The notes: generated from the letters alone by a model not told the origin. 64,000 nt of DNA from Flemingiibacterium sp045534235 (GCA_045534235.1 JAZSJI010000089.1:1-64000), one strand, 5' to 3'; shown: positions 1-8,335, counted from the stretch's first letter. Numbers and translations: made by a program.

Positions 1-16
1 TGTTTTTTTGCTGCAT
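1..16 (-). CDS. 5' end of a gene leaving the window
   Basis: Only the first five codons (Met-Gln-Gln-Lys-Asn) are inside the window. An ATG at 16-14 is preceded on the minus strand by a strong GGAGG with a 7-nt spacer, and a consensus promoter lies upstream (48-76). The product cannot be identified from this fragment. Confidence 0.5.
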
Positions 17-47
17 AGCCGCACCTCCGCAAAAATCATTCAACTAA

Positions 48-76
48 ATTATACATTAAAACGCGCCGTTTGTCAA
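48..76 (-). promoter_or_regulatory. sigma-A promoter of the left-edge gene
   Basis: On the minus strand TTGACA (76-71) and TATAAT (53-48) are separated by 17 bp, both perfect matches to consensus. It is divergent from the acyl carrier protein promoter. Confidence 0.7.
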
Positions 77-123
77 TAAGCGCGCTTTAGTGAAAAGCTT
101 CGCAAGAAATTCGTCGCAACCTC

Positions 124-152
124 TTGAAAAAGCACGAAAAATGCTGTATAAT
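124..152 (+). promoter_or_regulatory. sigma-A promoter of the acyl carrier protein gene
   Basis: TTGAAA at 124-129 and TATAAT at 147-152 with a 17-bp spacer, 37 bp before the start codon. Confidence 0.7.
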
Positions 153-188
153 GTAAATATACTATCAAAGCCTCGGAGGACGTAATAT

Positions 189-410
189 ATGCTCGAAAAA
201 ATCACTGCAATTATCGCAAACCGCCTTGACTGTGACGCCGATGCCGTTACAGAGGACACCCGCATCGAGGACCTCGGCGCAGACTCGCTCGATCTCGTCG
301 AGATACTTATGGCGGTCGAGGAAGCGTTTTCCATATCCGTCCCCGACGAGGATATGCCAAACTTCAAAACCGCAGGCGACATTCTCGCATATGTTGAAGC
401 AAATTCCTAA
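189..410 (+). CDS. acpP: acyl carrier protein
   Basis: A 73-residue acidic carrier protein with the DSLD motif at residues 32-35; Ser33 is the expected 4'-phosphopantetheine attachment site. In cells it would carry growing acyl chains for fatty acid synthesis in the cytosol. Length and the four-helix pattern fit a stand-alone ACP. GGAGGA at 175-180 precedes the ATG. It has its own promoter and terminator, so it appears monocistronic; no fatty acid synthesis genes are adjacent, so a specialised carrier role cannot be excluded. Confidence 0.93.
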   Translation: MLEKITAIIANRLDCDADAVTEDTRIEDLGADSLDLVEILMAVEEAFSISVPDEDMPNFKTAGDILAYVEANS

Positions 411-420
411 CAAAATATTG

Positions 421-447
421 CCCGTGCCAGGTGGCACGGGCTTTTTA
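421..447 (+). terminator. intrinsic terminator after acpP
   Basis: Stem CCCGTGCCA/TGGCACGGG (421-440, tight loop) followed by CTTTTTATT, 10 bp past the acpP stop. Confidence 0.85.
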
Positions 448-448
448 T

Positions 449-1579
449 TCAAAATTCGGGAACGGTAACCGCTTCGCCGTTTCTCATCGCAGATTCGTGC
501 GCGCAGATACCCGCCGCCGTAATATTGCCGCCCATCACCTCGTCTATGTATGGCTTTCTGCTTTCAAGGATGCTCATCACAAACTCGTGTACAAGATGCG
601 GATGCGAGCCGTGATGTCCGCCGCCCTTGCCGATTTCAATATTTTCGATAACATCATCCGGACCGTAATCATCGCCAACGGTAAAGCATTGTATCTCCTT
701 GGGCAAATTACGGTGGAAATTCGGCAGCGCAACTACATTTGCCCATGCCGTTTCACCGCCCTTTGGCGTACTCGGATCTGCAAGCGTTGTAACAAGCGGA
801 TCGTCGTCCTCGCCAAATCCCCACTCAAAGGATTTTTTGCTTCCGTATACGTTTAGCCCCTCTTGGTAAACTCTCGCCGTTTCAAAAAGCGATCGTATCG
901 CTTCGCCCTTGAGCCCATTCTCAAACTCAAACAGGGCGCATTCTATGGGGAACGGGTTGCCGTACTTCTTCGTACGCCATTCTTCCATCGTACCGGCACC
1001 GAAACAGTTAACTCTGCATATGCGCGAGCCTGAAAGTGCGACCATCGGACCTATCGCGTGTGAGCCGTAGTGCATAGGCGGAAGCCCCATCCAATATTCG
1101 CCCCAACGCGACATATCCTGAAAATGTGTGCCGCGCATAAACTGTATGCGCCCGAGCTCACCGCTCTCGATCATATGCCTTACGTAGAACATATGATAAG
1201 TATAAAGCGACGTTTCCATTAACATATAATTCTTGCCCGATTTTTTCACCGCATCGCAAATACGCTTTATCTCATCAAGCGTCGTCGCCATAGGCACGGT
1301 ACACGCGCAGTGTTTACCCGCCTCGAGCACCTTAACCGTTTGCTCGGCGTGTATCGGTATCGGCGTCATAAGATGCACCGCGTCTATACTCTCATCCGCA
1401 AGCATCTGTTCAAAAGACAGGTATGTTTTCAGCCCCGGATGCTTTTGTACGCACGCCCCAAGCGCAGTTTCATCGACATCGCAAAGCGTCACTTCCCCAA
1501 CGTTCGGATGGCTCTTGTATATATTAAGAAAAACCTCTCCGAAGCCGGCACCGACTATTGCAACATTTATCTTTTTCAT
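449..1579 (-). CDS. Gfo/Idh/MocA-family oxidoreductase
   Basis: A 376-residue cytoplasmic NAD(P)-dependent sugar or inositol dehydrogenase-like protein. The N-terminus carries a Rossmann motif (GAGFGE, about residues 9-14), and the C-terminal half has the family's alpha/beta substrate domain. The usual EKP motif with its catalytic lysine appears here as TVP (in CACTVPMA, near residue 90), a variant that makes ordinary dehydrogenase chemistry uncertain. The start at 1579 is chosen because GGAGG lies 7-8 nt upstream; an in-frame start 27 nt earlier has no ribosome site. It is divergent from a cupin-AraC regulator, which probably controls it. Substrate unknown. Confidence 0.85.
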   Translation of the reverse strand: MKKINVAIVGAGFGEVFLNIYKSHPNVGEVTLCDVDETALGACVQKHPGLKTYLSFEQMLADESIDAVHLMTPIPIHAEQTVKVLEAGKHCACTVPMATTLDEIKRICDAVKKSGKNYMLMETSLYTYHMFYVRHMIESGELGRIQFMRGTHFQDMSRWGEYWMGLPPMHYGSHAIGPMVALSGSRICRVNCFGAGTMEEWRTKKYGNPFPIECALFEFENGLKGEAIRSLFETARVYQEGLNVYGSKKSFEWGFGEDDDPLVTTLADPSTPKGGETAWANVVALPNFHRNLPKEIQCFTVGDDYGPDDVIENIEIGKGGGHHGSHPHLVHEFVMSILESRKPYIDEVMGGNITAAGICAHESAMRNGEAVTVPEF

Positions 1580-1634
1580 AACCCACCTCCAAAATTTATA
1601 CAACAATTATACCTTTAAAAGCGAAAAATGTACA

Positions 1635-1663
1635 TTGACAAAACGGATTTTTATATGTATAAT
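1635..1663 (+). promoter_or_regulatory. consensus promoter of the cupin-AraC gene
   Basis: TTGACA (1635-1640), 17-bp spacer, TATAAT (1658-1663): exact consensus on both boxes. Confidence 0.75.
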
Positions 1664-1691
1664 TAAGAAAAACGTAGCGGAGGTCAAAAGC

Positions 1692-2480
1692 GTGGACAAC
1701 TACTTTAATATCTCATCGCGGCACGAAATAAGAGCCGCAAATCACAATAATTTCGCAACTCCCACGCCGCATCCCGACAGAAATATGAATCAGCACGATT
1801 TCATCTATATGCTTGACGGCGAATGGATAATCGGGCAGGAAGGCGAAGAATTTCACATAAAATCAGGCGACGTTCTCATCCTCGCAGCAAATCATTCGCA
1901 CTACGGTATCAAGAACTGTACTGCGGGCACCAAAACGATGTATATCCACGCTATGTTTGACGGCGGTAACACGTGCGATAATCCCGAAAGTGACACTGTA
2001 ATTCTCGACAGTCTTATAAAAGTCGGCGGCAATACCGCAGTCAAAAACATCTTCGAAAAGATCATTTACGCAAAATCCTCAAAAAACGAGCTTTTAGCCT
2101 CGGTTTATTTCGATACCCTACTCTGCGAGCTTCGCGCGTGTATGAAGAGAAGCAGCAGTAATCTCGCCGAGGATATACGCCAGCTTATAGTTTCATCGGA
2201 AAAGATACCTACAAACACAGAAATCGCAAAAGCTTTAAGTGTGAGTGTAAAAACGGCGGAAAATACGTTCAAGGCGGCATACGGCACGACACTTCACAAA
2301 TACGCTATCGAAGCGAAAATCGAAGAAGCGAAATTTTATCTTTCAAACTTTCCAAATATGAAGCTTTACGAAATTGCGCAAAACCTCGGTTTCTGCGACG
2401 AATTTCATTTAAGCCGCCATTTTAAAAATGCAGTTGGGTTAGCACCCGGGGAATACAGAAAAACAAAAGCAGGCTCGTAA
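1692..2480 (+). CDS. AraC-family regulator with N-terminal cupin sensor
   Basis: A 262-residue transcription factor. Residues ~10-110 form a cupin-like ligand domain (HDFIYMLDGEW, then EFHIKSGDVLIL), and the last ~95 residues carry the paired AraC helix-turn-helix, ending in the typical FHLSRHFKNAVGLAPGEYR-type helix. The GTG start is set by GGAGG at 1679-1683 with an 8-nt spacer; a long upstream extension of the frame is noncoding because the promoter lies inside it. Probably senses a sugar or derivative and regulates the divergent dehydrogenase; the effector is unknown. Confidence 0.88.
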   Translation: MDNYFNISSRHEIRAANHNNFATPTPHPDRNMNQHDFIYMLDGEWIIGQEGEEFHIKSGDVLILAANHSHYGIKNCTAGTKTMYIHAMFDGGNTCDNPESDTVILDSLIKVGGNTAVKNIFEKIIYAKSSKNELLASVYFDTLLCELRACMKRSSSNLAEDIRQLIVSSEKIPTNTEIAKALSVSVKTAENTFKAAYGTTLHKYAIEAKIEEAKFYLSNFPNMKLYEIAQNLGFCDEFHLSRHFKNAVGLAPGEYRKTKAGS

Positions 2481-2490
2481 GCCTGCTTTT
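2465..2490. terminator. bidirectional terminator between convergent genes
   Basis: AAAAGCAGGC/GCCTGCTTTT with a 6-nt loop that contains the AraC stop codon; a T-rich run follows on the plus strand and a shorter T4 on the minus strand. Confidence 0.8.
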
Positions 2491-2502
2491 ATTCTTTTAA
2501 GA

Positions 2503-4053
2503 TCATTTGTCCTCGTTGTCGCTTATTGCAATCTTCTTTTGTACCGTTACTTCTTTTTCGTAACAGGAGAAGATTTCCTCAACGTCAACCTTCTTCGGGC
2601 GCGGTGTAATAAGCGATACTATCGGCACCGCGATGAGCGTAACAATCATCGCTATAGCACCGGCATTGATAGGCGAAGCGATAAACTTAAAGAACATATT
2701 CGATACTGTAAGTCCAACACCGATTATAAAGCTTACCCATACGGACGCGATGCTGATACGCTTCAAGTACAGACCGTACATAAACGGCGCGAGGAATGCG
2801 CCTGCGAGTGCGCCCCACGAAATGCCCATAAGCTGTGCGATAAACGTGCTCGCGGAATTGTACTGGAATATAGCAATAGCGGCTGAAAGCACGATGAATA
2901 TGGCGATGAATACGCGAATGCTGAGAAGCTGCTTTTTCTCATCCATCTTCTTTGCGATATTGCCCCTGATAAGGTCGAGTGTGATGGTCGAGCTTGAGGT
3001 GAGCACAAGGCTCGAGAGAGTCGACATAGATGCGGAAAGTACAAGCACTATAACAATACCGACAAGAACGTCCGAAAGAGTTGCGAGCATATTCGGAATA
3101 ACCGAATCGTATATGGGTGCGCCCGAGGCAGAGAGGTCAATACCGAACAGTCTGCCAAAGCCGCCGAGGAAGTAACAACCACCCGATACGACGACCGCGA
3201 AAACGGTCGAAATGATAGTACCCTTGCTTATCGCCTTCTCCGATTTTATCGCGTAGAACTTCTGCACCATTTGAGGAAGTCCCCATGTACCGAGCGAGGT
3301 GAGTATCACCACTCCGAGAAGTCCAAGCGGATCGGGGCCGAGCATAGAGGTAAATGCGCCCTCCATTCCGGCAAGTGCAGATGTATCCGATGCATCCGTC
3401 ACCTTTGAAAGCTCCATAATAGCCTCGGTAAAGCCGCCCTGCCCCGCAAGCACGGAGCCGATAACGGCAATTATACCGACTATCATTATGATGCCCTGGA
3501 CGAAGTCGTTGAGCGCAGTTGCCATATATCCGCCAACGATAACGTACACGCCCGTAAGTACAGCCATAACGATTACGCATACCTCATACGGAACGGTAAA
3601 CGCCATACCGAAAAGGCGCGACAGACCGTTGTAAACCGACGCGGTGTACGGAATGAGAAAAATAAACGTGATAAGCGCGGCGGCTATCTTAAGTCCATTT
3701 GAGCCAAAGCGCTTTTCAAAGAACTCGGGCATAGTTTTTGCGCCGAGGTGGTGCGTCATAACGCGCGTGCGTCTGCCGAGCACTACCCAAGCAAGAAGGC
3801 TTCCGATGATAGCATTTCCAATACCTATCCACGTAGCCGCCATACCGTACTTCCAACCAAACTGCCCTGCGTAGCCGACGAATACCACCGCCGAGAAGTA
3901 GGACGTTCCGTACGCAAACGCAGTCAGCCACGGTCCGACCGATCGTCCGCCAAGCACGAAACCGTTGACGTCGGTAGCCTTTTTACGGCAGTAAACGCCG
4001 ATAGCGACGGTGATCGCAAAGAAAATAACTATCATAAGAATTTTTGCTAACAT
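2503..4053 (-). CDS. SSS-family sodium/solute symporter
   Basis: A 516-residue membrane protein with about 13 hydrophobic segments and the sodium:solute symporter signature region (GGRSVGPWLTAFAYGTSYFS at ~35-55, then GYMATALNDFVQG near 190). Family members take up sugars, amino acids such as proline, or organic acids together with Na+. The start at 4053 has AAAGGGG upstream; an extension 12 codons longer lacks a site. The mRNA leader is a T-box element, so expression is probably raised when one tRNA is uncharged, which favours an amino acid or peptide-related substrate over a sugar. The C-terminal ~30 residues are charged and cytoplasmic. Confidence 0.88.
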   Translation of the reverse strand: MLAKILMIVIFFAITVAIGVYCRKKATDVNGFVLGGRSVGPWLTAFAYGTSYFSAVVFVGYAGQFGWKYGMAATWIGIGNAIIGSLLAWVVLGRRTRVMTHHLGAKTMPEFFEKRFGSNGLKIAAALITFIFLIPYTASVYNGLSRLFGMAFTVPYEVCVIVMAVLTGVYVIVGGYMATALNDFVQGIIMIVGIIAVIGSVLAGQGGFTEAIMELSKVTDASDTSALAGMEGAFTSMLGPDPLGLLGVVILTSLGTWGLPQMVQKFYAIKSEKAISKGTIISTVFAVVVSGGCYFLGGFGRLFGIDLSASGAPIYDSVIPNMLATLSDVLVGIVIVLVLSASMSTLSSLVLTSSSTITLDLIRGNIAKKMDEKKQLLSIRVFIAIFIVLSAAIAIFQYNSASTFIAQLMGISWGALAGAFLAPFMYGLYLKRISIASVWVSFIIGVGLTVSNMFFKFIASPINAGAIAMIVTLIAVPIVSLITPRPKKVDVEEIFSCYEKEVTVQKKIAISDNEDK

Positions 4054-4087
4054 AAAAATACCCCTTTCTTTGTTTCGGAAGAGGCAC

Positions 4088-4386
4088 AAAAAAACGCCCT
4101 TCCGCAGTTGTTACTGCAGAGGACGAGAATTCCCGTGTTACCACCTCTGTTCGCCCACGCCTCACAGCATAGGCCTTACCAAGTACGGGCTTAACGCCGA
4201 TACTCTACGTCCGTTAACGGGGACCGCCGTCGACGCCTACTCTATGTTCGGGCCGCTGCTCTCGGGAAGTAATTCCGATATCCTTAAGACCGCGCCTCTC
4301 ACCAACCGGCAGCTCTCTGTGATCTTGTAATACCGTCACGGCTATCGCCGTTTCCCGGTCATCGCATTTGCGCGAATTTTATCGCG
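4088..4386 (-). promoter_or_regulatory. T-box leader of the SSS symporter
   Basis: Read on the minus strand, the leader holds the hallmark parts in order: GATGACCGGGAA at the base of stem I, AGAGAGC and GGTTGGTG in the distal stem I, and the T-box AGAGGTGGTAACACGGG (4148-4132), followed by a terminator stem and T7 (about 4126-4088). A helix CGGGAA/TTCCCG and the inner helix CGATA/TATCG frame an internal loop whose 3' strand is GAATTAC (4275-4269). Reading the specifier straight after GAA gives TTA (Leu); alternative registers give ATT (Ile) or TAC (Tyr). Element identity is firm, amino acid is not. Confidence 0.88.
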
Positions 4387-4393
4387 TTAATTC

Positions 4394-4422
4394 ATTTTAG
4401 CACCTTTATCGGAGTTTGTCAA
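4394..4422 (-). promoter_or_regulatory. promoter of the T-box/SSS transcript
   Basis: Minus strand TTGACA (4422-4417), 17 bp, TAAAAT (4399-4394). An A/T tract (TTTTTTAAAAAAGCTC) directly precedes the -35 box and resembles an UP element. Confidence 0.75.
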
Positions 4423-4461
4423 GAGCTTTTTTAAAAAATATGAAACAAAAAATAGCAATCA

Positions 4462-4488
4462 ATGTCCAAAATTTGAATACGAATGTCC
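4462..4488 (+). repeat. paired TGTCC boxes, copy 1
   Basis: ATGTCC occurs twice with a 21-bp period (TGTCC at 4463-4467 and 4484-4488), about 43 bp upstream of the -35 box of the first SLH hydrolase. A closely similar segment lies upstream of the second hydrolase (6691-6718). Possibly a regulator site. Confidence 0.4.
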
Positions 4489-4530
4489 TAAAAAACAGCC
4501 TCTGCGCCTTGTAAATGCGAAAGTATGCTA

Positions 4531-4559
4531 TTGACATACTTATGTCGTTTTGATATAAT
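4531..4559 (+). promoter_or_regulatory. promoter of SLH hydrolase 1
   Basis: TTGACA (4531-4536), 17 bp, TATAAT (4554-4559). Confidence 0.75.
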
Positions 4560-4598
4560 TATTATGTAGTATTTTATTTTTTCAGGAGGACAAGACCA

Positions 4599-6641
4599 AT
4601 GAAAAAATTCAAACGCACAGTATCACTCATACTCTGCTCTATGCTCCTGCTTCCTTTGTTCACTGTAATGGGAACAGTCGTATCGGGAGCTGAAACCTCG
4701 GCAGTAGTATGTATTCTCACAAGCTATACAAAGGCAACCGAAAATCTCAGCATATATAAAACCGATGACGTACCGGAAGGCACGTCTCACAGCTTTGGTG
4801 CGGCAGTAGGAACATACGCTTTTGACGCGACCGAGGGCGCACTCAGTTTAAAGAAAGGTCCCGCAAGCTATAACGGCGGCTACTATCTTTTCCACGTTAT
4901 GCCCAAGGCAGGAGTTGTGGGCGACCGTCCTTGGATCGTAGTAAGCTACAAGACAAATGCTACCACGGCTGCATCACTTAAAATTTCCAACAGTGCTTCC
5001 GGCAGCACTCTTACTCTTGCAAACGATGTCTGTGCTTCAAACGGTGAGTACGTTTATTCTACTCCTGTAAACATCGAAGCAAGCGGTATTCTTGACAGAT
5101 TTAACAATGCACAGCATTGTCCGCTCTTCGTAACTCTCCCCGGGGACACTTCCGACGATGTATACTTCTACATCAACGAGATTACCTTCTTCCTTTCCGA
5201 AGAGGACGCTAACAGCTACATATCTACCGGCGTTCTTCCGACTTATCCCGAGGAGGAGCCGGAGCTTCCCGAGGTTCCCGATACCATGATATTCGGTCAG
5301 TTTAACGGCAGCACCTATACTTACAATGATTTCACCATCGGTGCGAGCCTGTATTTACCCAAGAATTATTCTCCTGAAAAGGAATACGGTCTTCTCGTTT
5401 ATTTCCATAACGCAGGCGGTAGAGGAGCCGGTCCTTCTATCTCCTCCGGCACCGGTAACGTGCTGACCAAGGCAATAATCAATAAATCCGGCGACGAATT
5501 TATCGTATTCGCTCCCAGATGCCCCAAGGAGCCGCAGCAGTGGGCAAGCCCCAGCTGGGTTCCCGGTGTTTATAACTACGAGAGCACCGCAATTTCTCCC
5601 GCCATGGATGCAGTTGTAAACTATATCTATGAAGAAATTATCGCTAAGTACAACGTTGATATGTCCCGCATCCTCGTCGGCGGCGACTCGATGGGCGGCG
5701 GCGGAACCTGGGATATAATCCTTCGTGAGCCCGACCTCTTCGCAGCCGCACTTCCCGTTGCAGGCTACTGTGATCCGCTTCAGGCAGCAAATATCCGCGA
5801 GGACCTCGCTATCTGGGCTGTACACACTATGCAAGACAAGACCGTTAAGGTTATCGGCGACCGCGCTATGACCGCAGCGCTTAAGAACCTTGGCAGAACC
5901 AACGTAAGATACACCGAATACGACAGCTCTGATCCCATAACCAAGGCAAAGTTCCAGAACAGCTGGGACAGCAGTACTAACTGGGAGCACTGGGCTTGGG
6001 TACCGGCATACGCGGATGCCGAAATTGCAGACTGGCTGCTTGCACAGAGAAAGGCAGAAAAGCTTGCTCCCGAAACAACCACAACCTTTACCGACGTTAA
6101 GGATACCGCAGTTTACTACAATGCAGTTAACTACGTTACCGAGGAAGGACTCTTCTACGGCAAATCCGATACCGAATTTGCTCCGAGTGACTCTATGACG
6201 CGTGCAATGTTCGTTACGGTGCTTGGCAGATATGCAGGCGTTGATGCCTCGAAGTATACCGCAGTTTCCTTCACCGACGTTGAAAGCGACGCGTACTATG
6301 CCCCCTACGTTGAGTGGGCAACCGAGAACGGTATTATCAAGGGTCTGGGCAACGACACTTTCGGTGTAGATAATGCTATAACCGTTGAGCAGGCTTGCAC
6401 AATACTCGCGCGCTTCCTCGACTATAAAGAAGCTCCGTATGATACGCAGCTCACGTTCAGCAACTACAGCGACAGCAGCAAGATGAACACTTGGGCATCC
6501 GAAGCTATGCAGTGGGCAATTTCCAACTCCGTTTATATGGGCAAGCTCGAAAAGACCTCTGTACTTTCTGCACAGAGTGCGGCTGCACGTTCCACTATCG
6601 CTACTATGTTCTACAACGTAACGATGATCTACGGAAGATAA
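4599..6641 (+). CDS. secreted SLH-anchored alpha/beta hydrolase 1
   Basis: A 680-residue exported protein. Order: signal peptide (1-~31), an extra domain of unknown fold (~32-210, perhaps a beta-sandwich binding module), an acidic Pro/Glu linker (~212-228), an esterase domain (~230-485) resembling PHB-depolymerase/feruloyl-esterase types, and three SLH repeats (from ~497, 558 and 620). The nucleophile elbow is GDSMGGG with Ser364; Asp413 (MQDKTV) and His464 (WEHWAW) are the likely remaining triad. SLH repeats would hold it on secondary cell-wall polymer. GGAGGA at 4585-4590 sets the start. The adjacent gene is a shorter paralogue with the same triad spacing. Probably deacylates plant or host polymers; substrate unknown. 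Confidence 0.85.
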   Translation: MKKFKRTVSLILCSMLLLPLFTVMGTVVSGAETSAVVCILTSYTKATENLSIYKTDDVPEGTSHSFGAAVGTYAFDATEGALSLKKGPASYNGGYYLFHVMPKAGVVGDRPWIVVSYKTNATTAASLKISNSASGSTLTLANDVCASNGEYVYSTPVNIEASGILDRFNNAQHCPLFVTLPGDTSDDVYFYINEITFFLSEEDANSYISTGVLPTYPEEEPELPEVPDTMIFGQFNGSTYTYNDFTIGASLYLPKNYSPEKEYGLLVYFHNAGGRGAGPSISSGTGNVLTKAIINKSGDEFIVFAPRCPKEPQQWASPSWVPGVYNYESTAISPAMDAVVNYIYEEIIAKYNVDMSRILVGGDSMGGGGTWDIILREPDLFAAALPVAGYCDPLQAANIREDLAIWAVHTMQDKTVKVIGDRAMTAALKNLGRTNVRYTEYDSSDPITKAKFQNSWDSSTNWEHWAWVPAYADAEIADWLLAQRKAEKLAPETTTTFTDVKDTAVYYNAVNYVTEEGLFYGKSDTEFAPSDSMTRAMFVTVLGRYAGVDASKYTAVSFTDVESDAYYAPYVEWATENGIIKGLGNDTFGVDNAITVEQACTILARFLDYKEAPYDTQLTFSNYSDSSKMNTWASEAMQWAISNSVYMGKLEKTSVLSAQSAAARSTIATMFYNVTMIYGR

Positions 6642-6648
6642 TCAATAC

Positions 6649-6680
6649 AGCTCGCTGCGTTTTTTCGCGGCGAGCTTTTT
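6649..6680 (+). terminator. terminator after SLH hydrolase 1
   Basis: AGCTCGCTGCG (6649-6659) pairs, with a G-T pair, to CGCGGCGAGCT (6666-6676), then TTTT. Confidence 0.8.
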
Positions 6681-6690
6681 AGAAGTGCAT

Positions 6691-6718
6691 ATGTCCGAAA
6701 TTGAGATAAAATTTGTCC
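6691..6718 (+). repeat. paired TGTCC boxes, copy 2
   Basis: TGTCC at 6692-6696 and 6714-6718 (22-bp period) with an intervening segment (GAAATTGAGATA) like copy 1 (AAAATTTGAATA). Here the second box lies 10 bp before the -35 element. Confidence 0.4.
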
Positions 6719-6728
6719 TTAATGGTAC

Positions 6729-6757
6729 TTGATATTTACACATCGTTTTGTTATAAT
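6729..6757 (+). promoter_or_regulatory. promoter of SLH hydrolase 2
   Basis: TTGATA (6729-6734), 17 bp, TATAAT (6752-6757). Transcription would begin near 6764, which rules out an in-frame ATG at 6713. Confidence 0.7.
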
Positions 6758-6793
6758 CGTAGTGTAGACAAATATTTTTTGGAGGCTAAAACA

Positions 6794-8290
6794 TTGGAAA
6801 AATTAAAGCGTATAGCATCCCTGGCACTCGGTCTTGCGATGGTACTTCCCCTTTTTGCGGCACTTCCCGTAAACATCGCAGCATCTGATACCGCCACCGC
6901 TCCCGTAACCGGTCAGTTCGTGCCCGGCGCCTACAGCTACGGACAGTCCTGGAACATAGCCGCAGGTGGGTACACCGACTTCACTATCGGCACGAGCCTG
7001 TACCTTCCCAAGGACTATTCCCCCGAAAAGGAATATGGACTTCTCGTCTACTTCCACAATGCAGGCGGCAGAGGCGAAGGCGCATACTTTTCCGAAGGCA
7101 AGGGCAACACCCTTACAACGAACGTTATAAACAGATCCGGTGATGAATATATCATCTTCGCTCCCAGATGCCCCAAGGAGCCCGAGCAGTGGGTATCGTC
7201 CACATGGGTACCCGGCGTTTACAATTATGACAGCACTAAAGTTTCGCCCGCTATGGACGCGGTTCTGAAATACATTCACGAGGAAATCATTGCAAAGTAC
7301 AGTGTTGATATGTCCCGTATCGTTGTAGCAGGCGACTCGATGGGCGGCGGCGGAACCTGGGATATAATCCTTCGCGAGCCCGATCTGTTTGCAGCAGCAT
7401 TACCCGTTGCAGGCTACTGCGATCCGCTCCAGGCAGCAAATATCCGCGAGGACCTTAACATTTGGACTGTACACACAATGCAGGACAAGACCGTAAACGT
7501 CAGAGGCGACCGCGCGATGGTTGCAACGCTGAAAAATCTCGGTAGAGATAACGTAAAATACACCGAGTACGACACCAGTGACGCGGCTACCAAGGCAAAG
7601 TTCCAGAACAGCTGGAACAGCAGCACCAACTGGGAGCATTGGGCTTGGGTTCCCGCTTACTCCGACACGGAGATGGTCGACTGGTTGATTTCGCAAAGAA
7701 AAGCCGAGGGCACAACCGCAAAGGTTGAGTCAAAGTTCGAAGATATTGCAGACAACGCAATCTACTGTAAGGCAGTAAACTACGTCACCGAGAACGGACT
7801 GTTCTACGGTATGTCCGAAACCGAATTCGGTCCTACCAAGTCTATGACGCGTGAGCAGTTCGTCACCGTACTCGGCAGATACGCGGGCGTTGACACAACG
7901 CAGTATACCGAGGTATCCTTCACCGACGTTGAAGGCGGCGCGTACTATGCGCCTTATGTTGATTGGGCAACCAAGAACGGCATCATTCAGGGTATGGGCG
8001 ACAACAAATTCGGAGTTGGTCGCTCCATTACTATCGAGCAGGCGTGTGCTATTCTCGCACGCTTCCTTGAATACAAGGCTGCGCCTAACGATACAAAGCT
8101 CACCGTTGACGTTTACAGCGACGCTTCCATAATGAGTGCTTGGGCAACCGAGTCTATGGAGTGGGCCATAGCCAACTCCGTTTATATGGGAACTCTCGGC
8201 TCCACAAGAACATTAAGGCCCCTCAATCCCGCACCCCGTTCACTCATCGCAACTATGTTCTACAACATAACGATGATCTACGGCAGATAA
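6794..8290 (+). CDS. secreted SLH-anchored alpha/beta hydrolase 2
   Basis: A 498-residue paralogue of the preceding gene without its N-terminal extra domain. Order: signal peptide (1-~31), short linker, esterase domain (~45-305) with GDSMGGG (Ser182), Asp231 and His282 (same 49- and 51-residue spacings as in paralogue 1), and three SLH repeats (from ~315, 376 and ~440). The TTG start at 6794 is preferred: GGAGG at 6781-6785 lies 8 nt away and the promoter lies between it and the upstream ATG. Own promoter and terminator, so the pair is a tandem duplication, not an operon. Confidence 0.85.
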   Translation: MEKLKRIASLALGLAMVLPLFAALPVNIAASDTATAPVTGQFVPGAYSYGQSWNIAAGGYTDFTIGTSLYLPKDYSPEKEYGLLVYFHNAGGRGEGAYFSEGKGNTLTTNVINRSGDEYIIFAPRCPKEPEQWVSSTWVPGVYNYDSTKVSPAMDAVLKYIHEEIIAKYSVDMSRIVVAGDSMGGGGTWDIILREPDLFAAALPVAGYCDPLQAANIREDLNIWTVHTMQDKTVNVRGDRAMVATLKNLGRDNVKYTEYDTSDAATKAKFQNSWNSSTNWEHWAWVPAYSDTEMVDWLISQRKAEGTTAKVESKFEDIADNAIYCKAVNYVTENGLFYGMSETEFGPTKSMTREQFVTVLGRYAGVDTTQYTEVSFTDVEGGAYYAPYVDWATKNGIIQGMGDNKFGVGRSITIEQACAILARFLEYKAAPNDTKLTVDVYSDASIMSAWATESMEWAIANSVYMGTLGSTRTLRPLNPAPRSLIATMFYNITMIYGR

Positions 8291-8300
8291 ATAATATATC

Positions 8301-8333
8301 GCTCGCCGCGATTTTTTGCGGCGAGCTTTTTTT
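8301..8333 (+). terminator. terminator after SLH hydrolase 2
   Basis: GCTCGCCGC (8301-8309)/GCGGCGAGC (8318-8326) followed by T7; sequence-related to the terminator of paralogue 1. Confidence 0.85.
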
Positions 8334-8335
8334 CA

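Noticed and set aside
5355..5990. 211-codon minus-strand frame inside SLH hydrolase 1, with a counterpart in paralogue 2
   Set aside because: The pair only reflects that the hydrolase domains are paralogous; no ribosome site or promoter on that strand.
6713..6793. ATG at 6713 as start of SLH hydrolase 2
   Set aside because: The promoter (6729-6757) lies downstream, so a transcript from it would not contain this codon, and no ribosome site precedes it.
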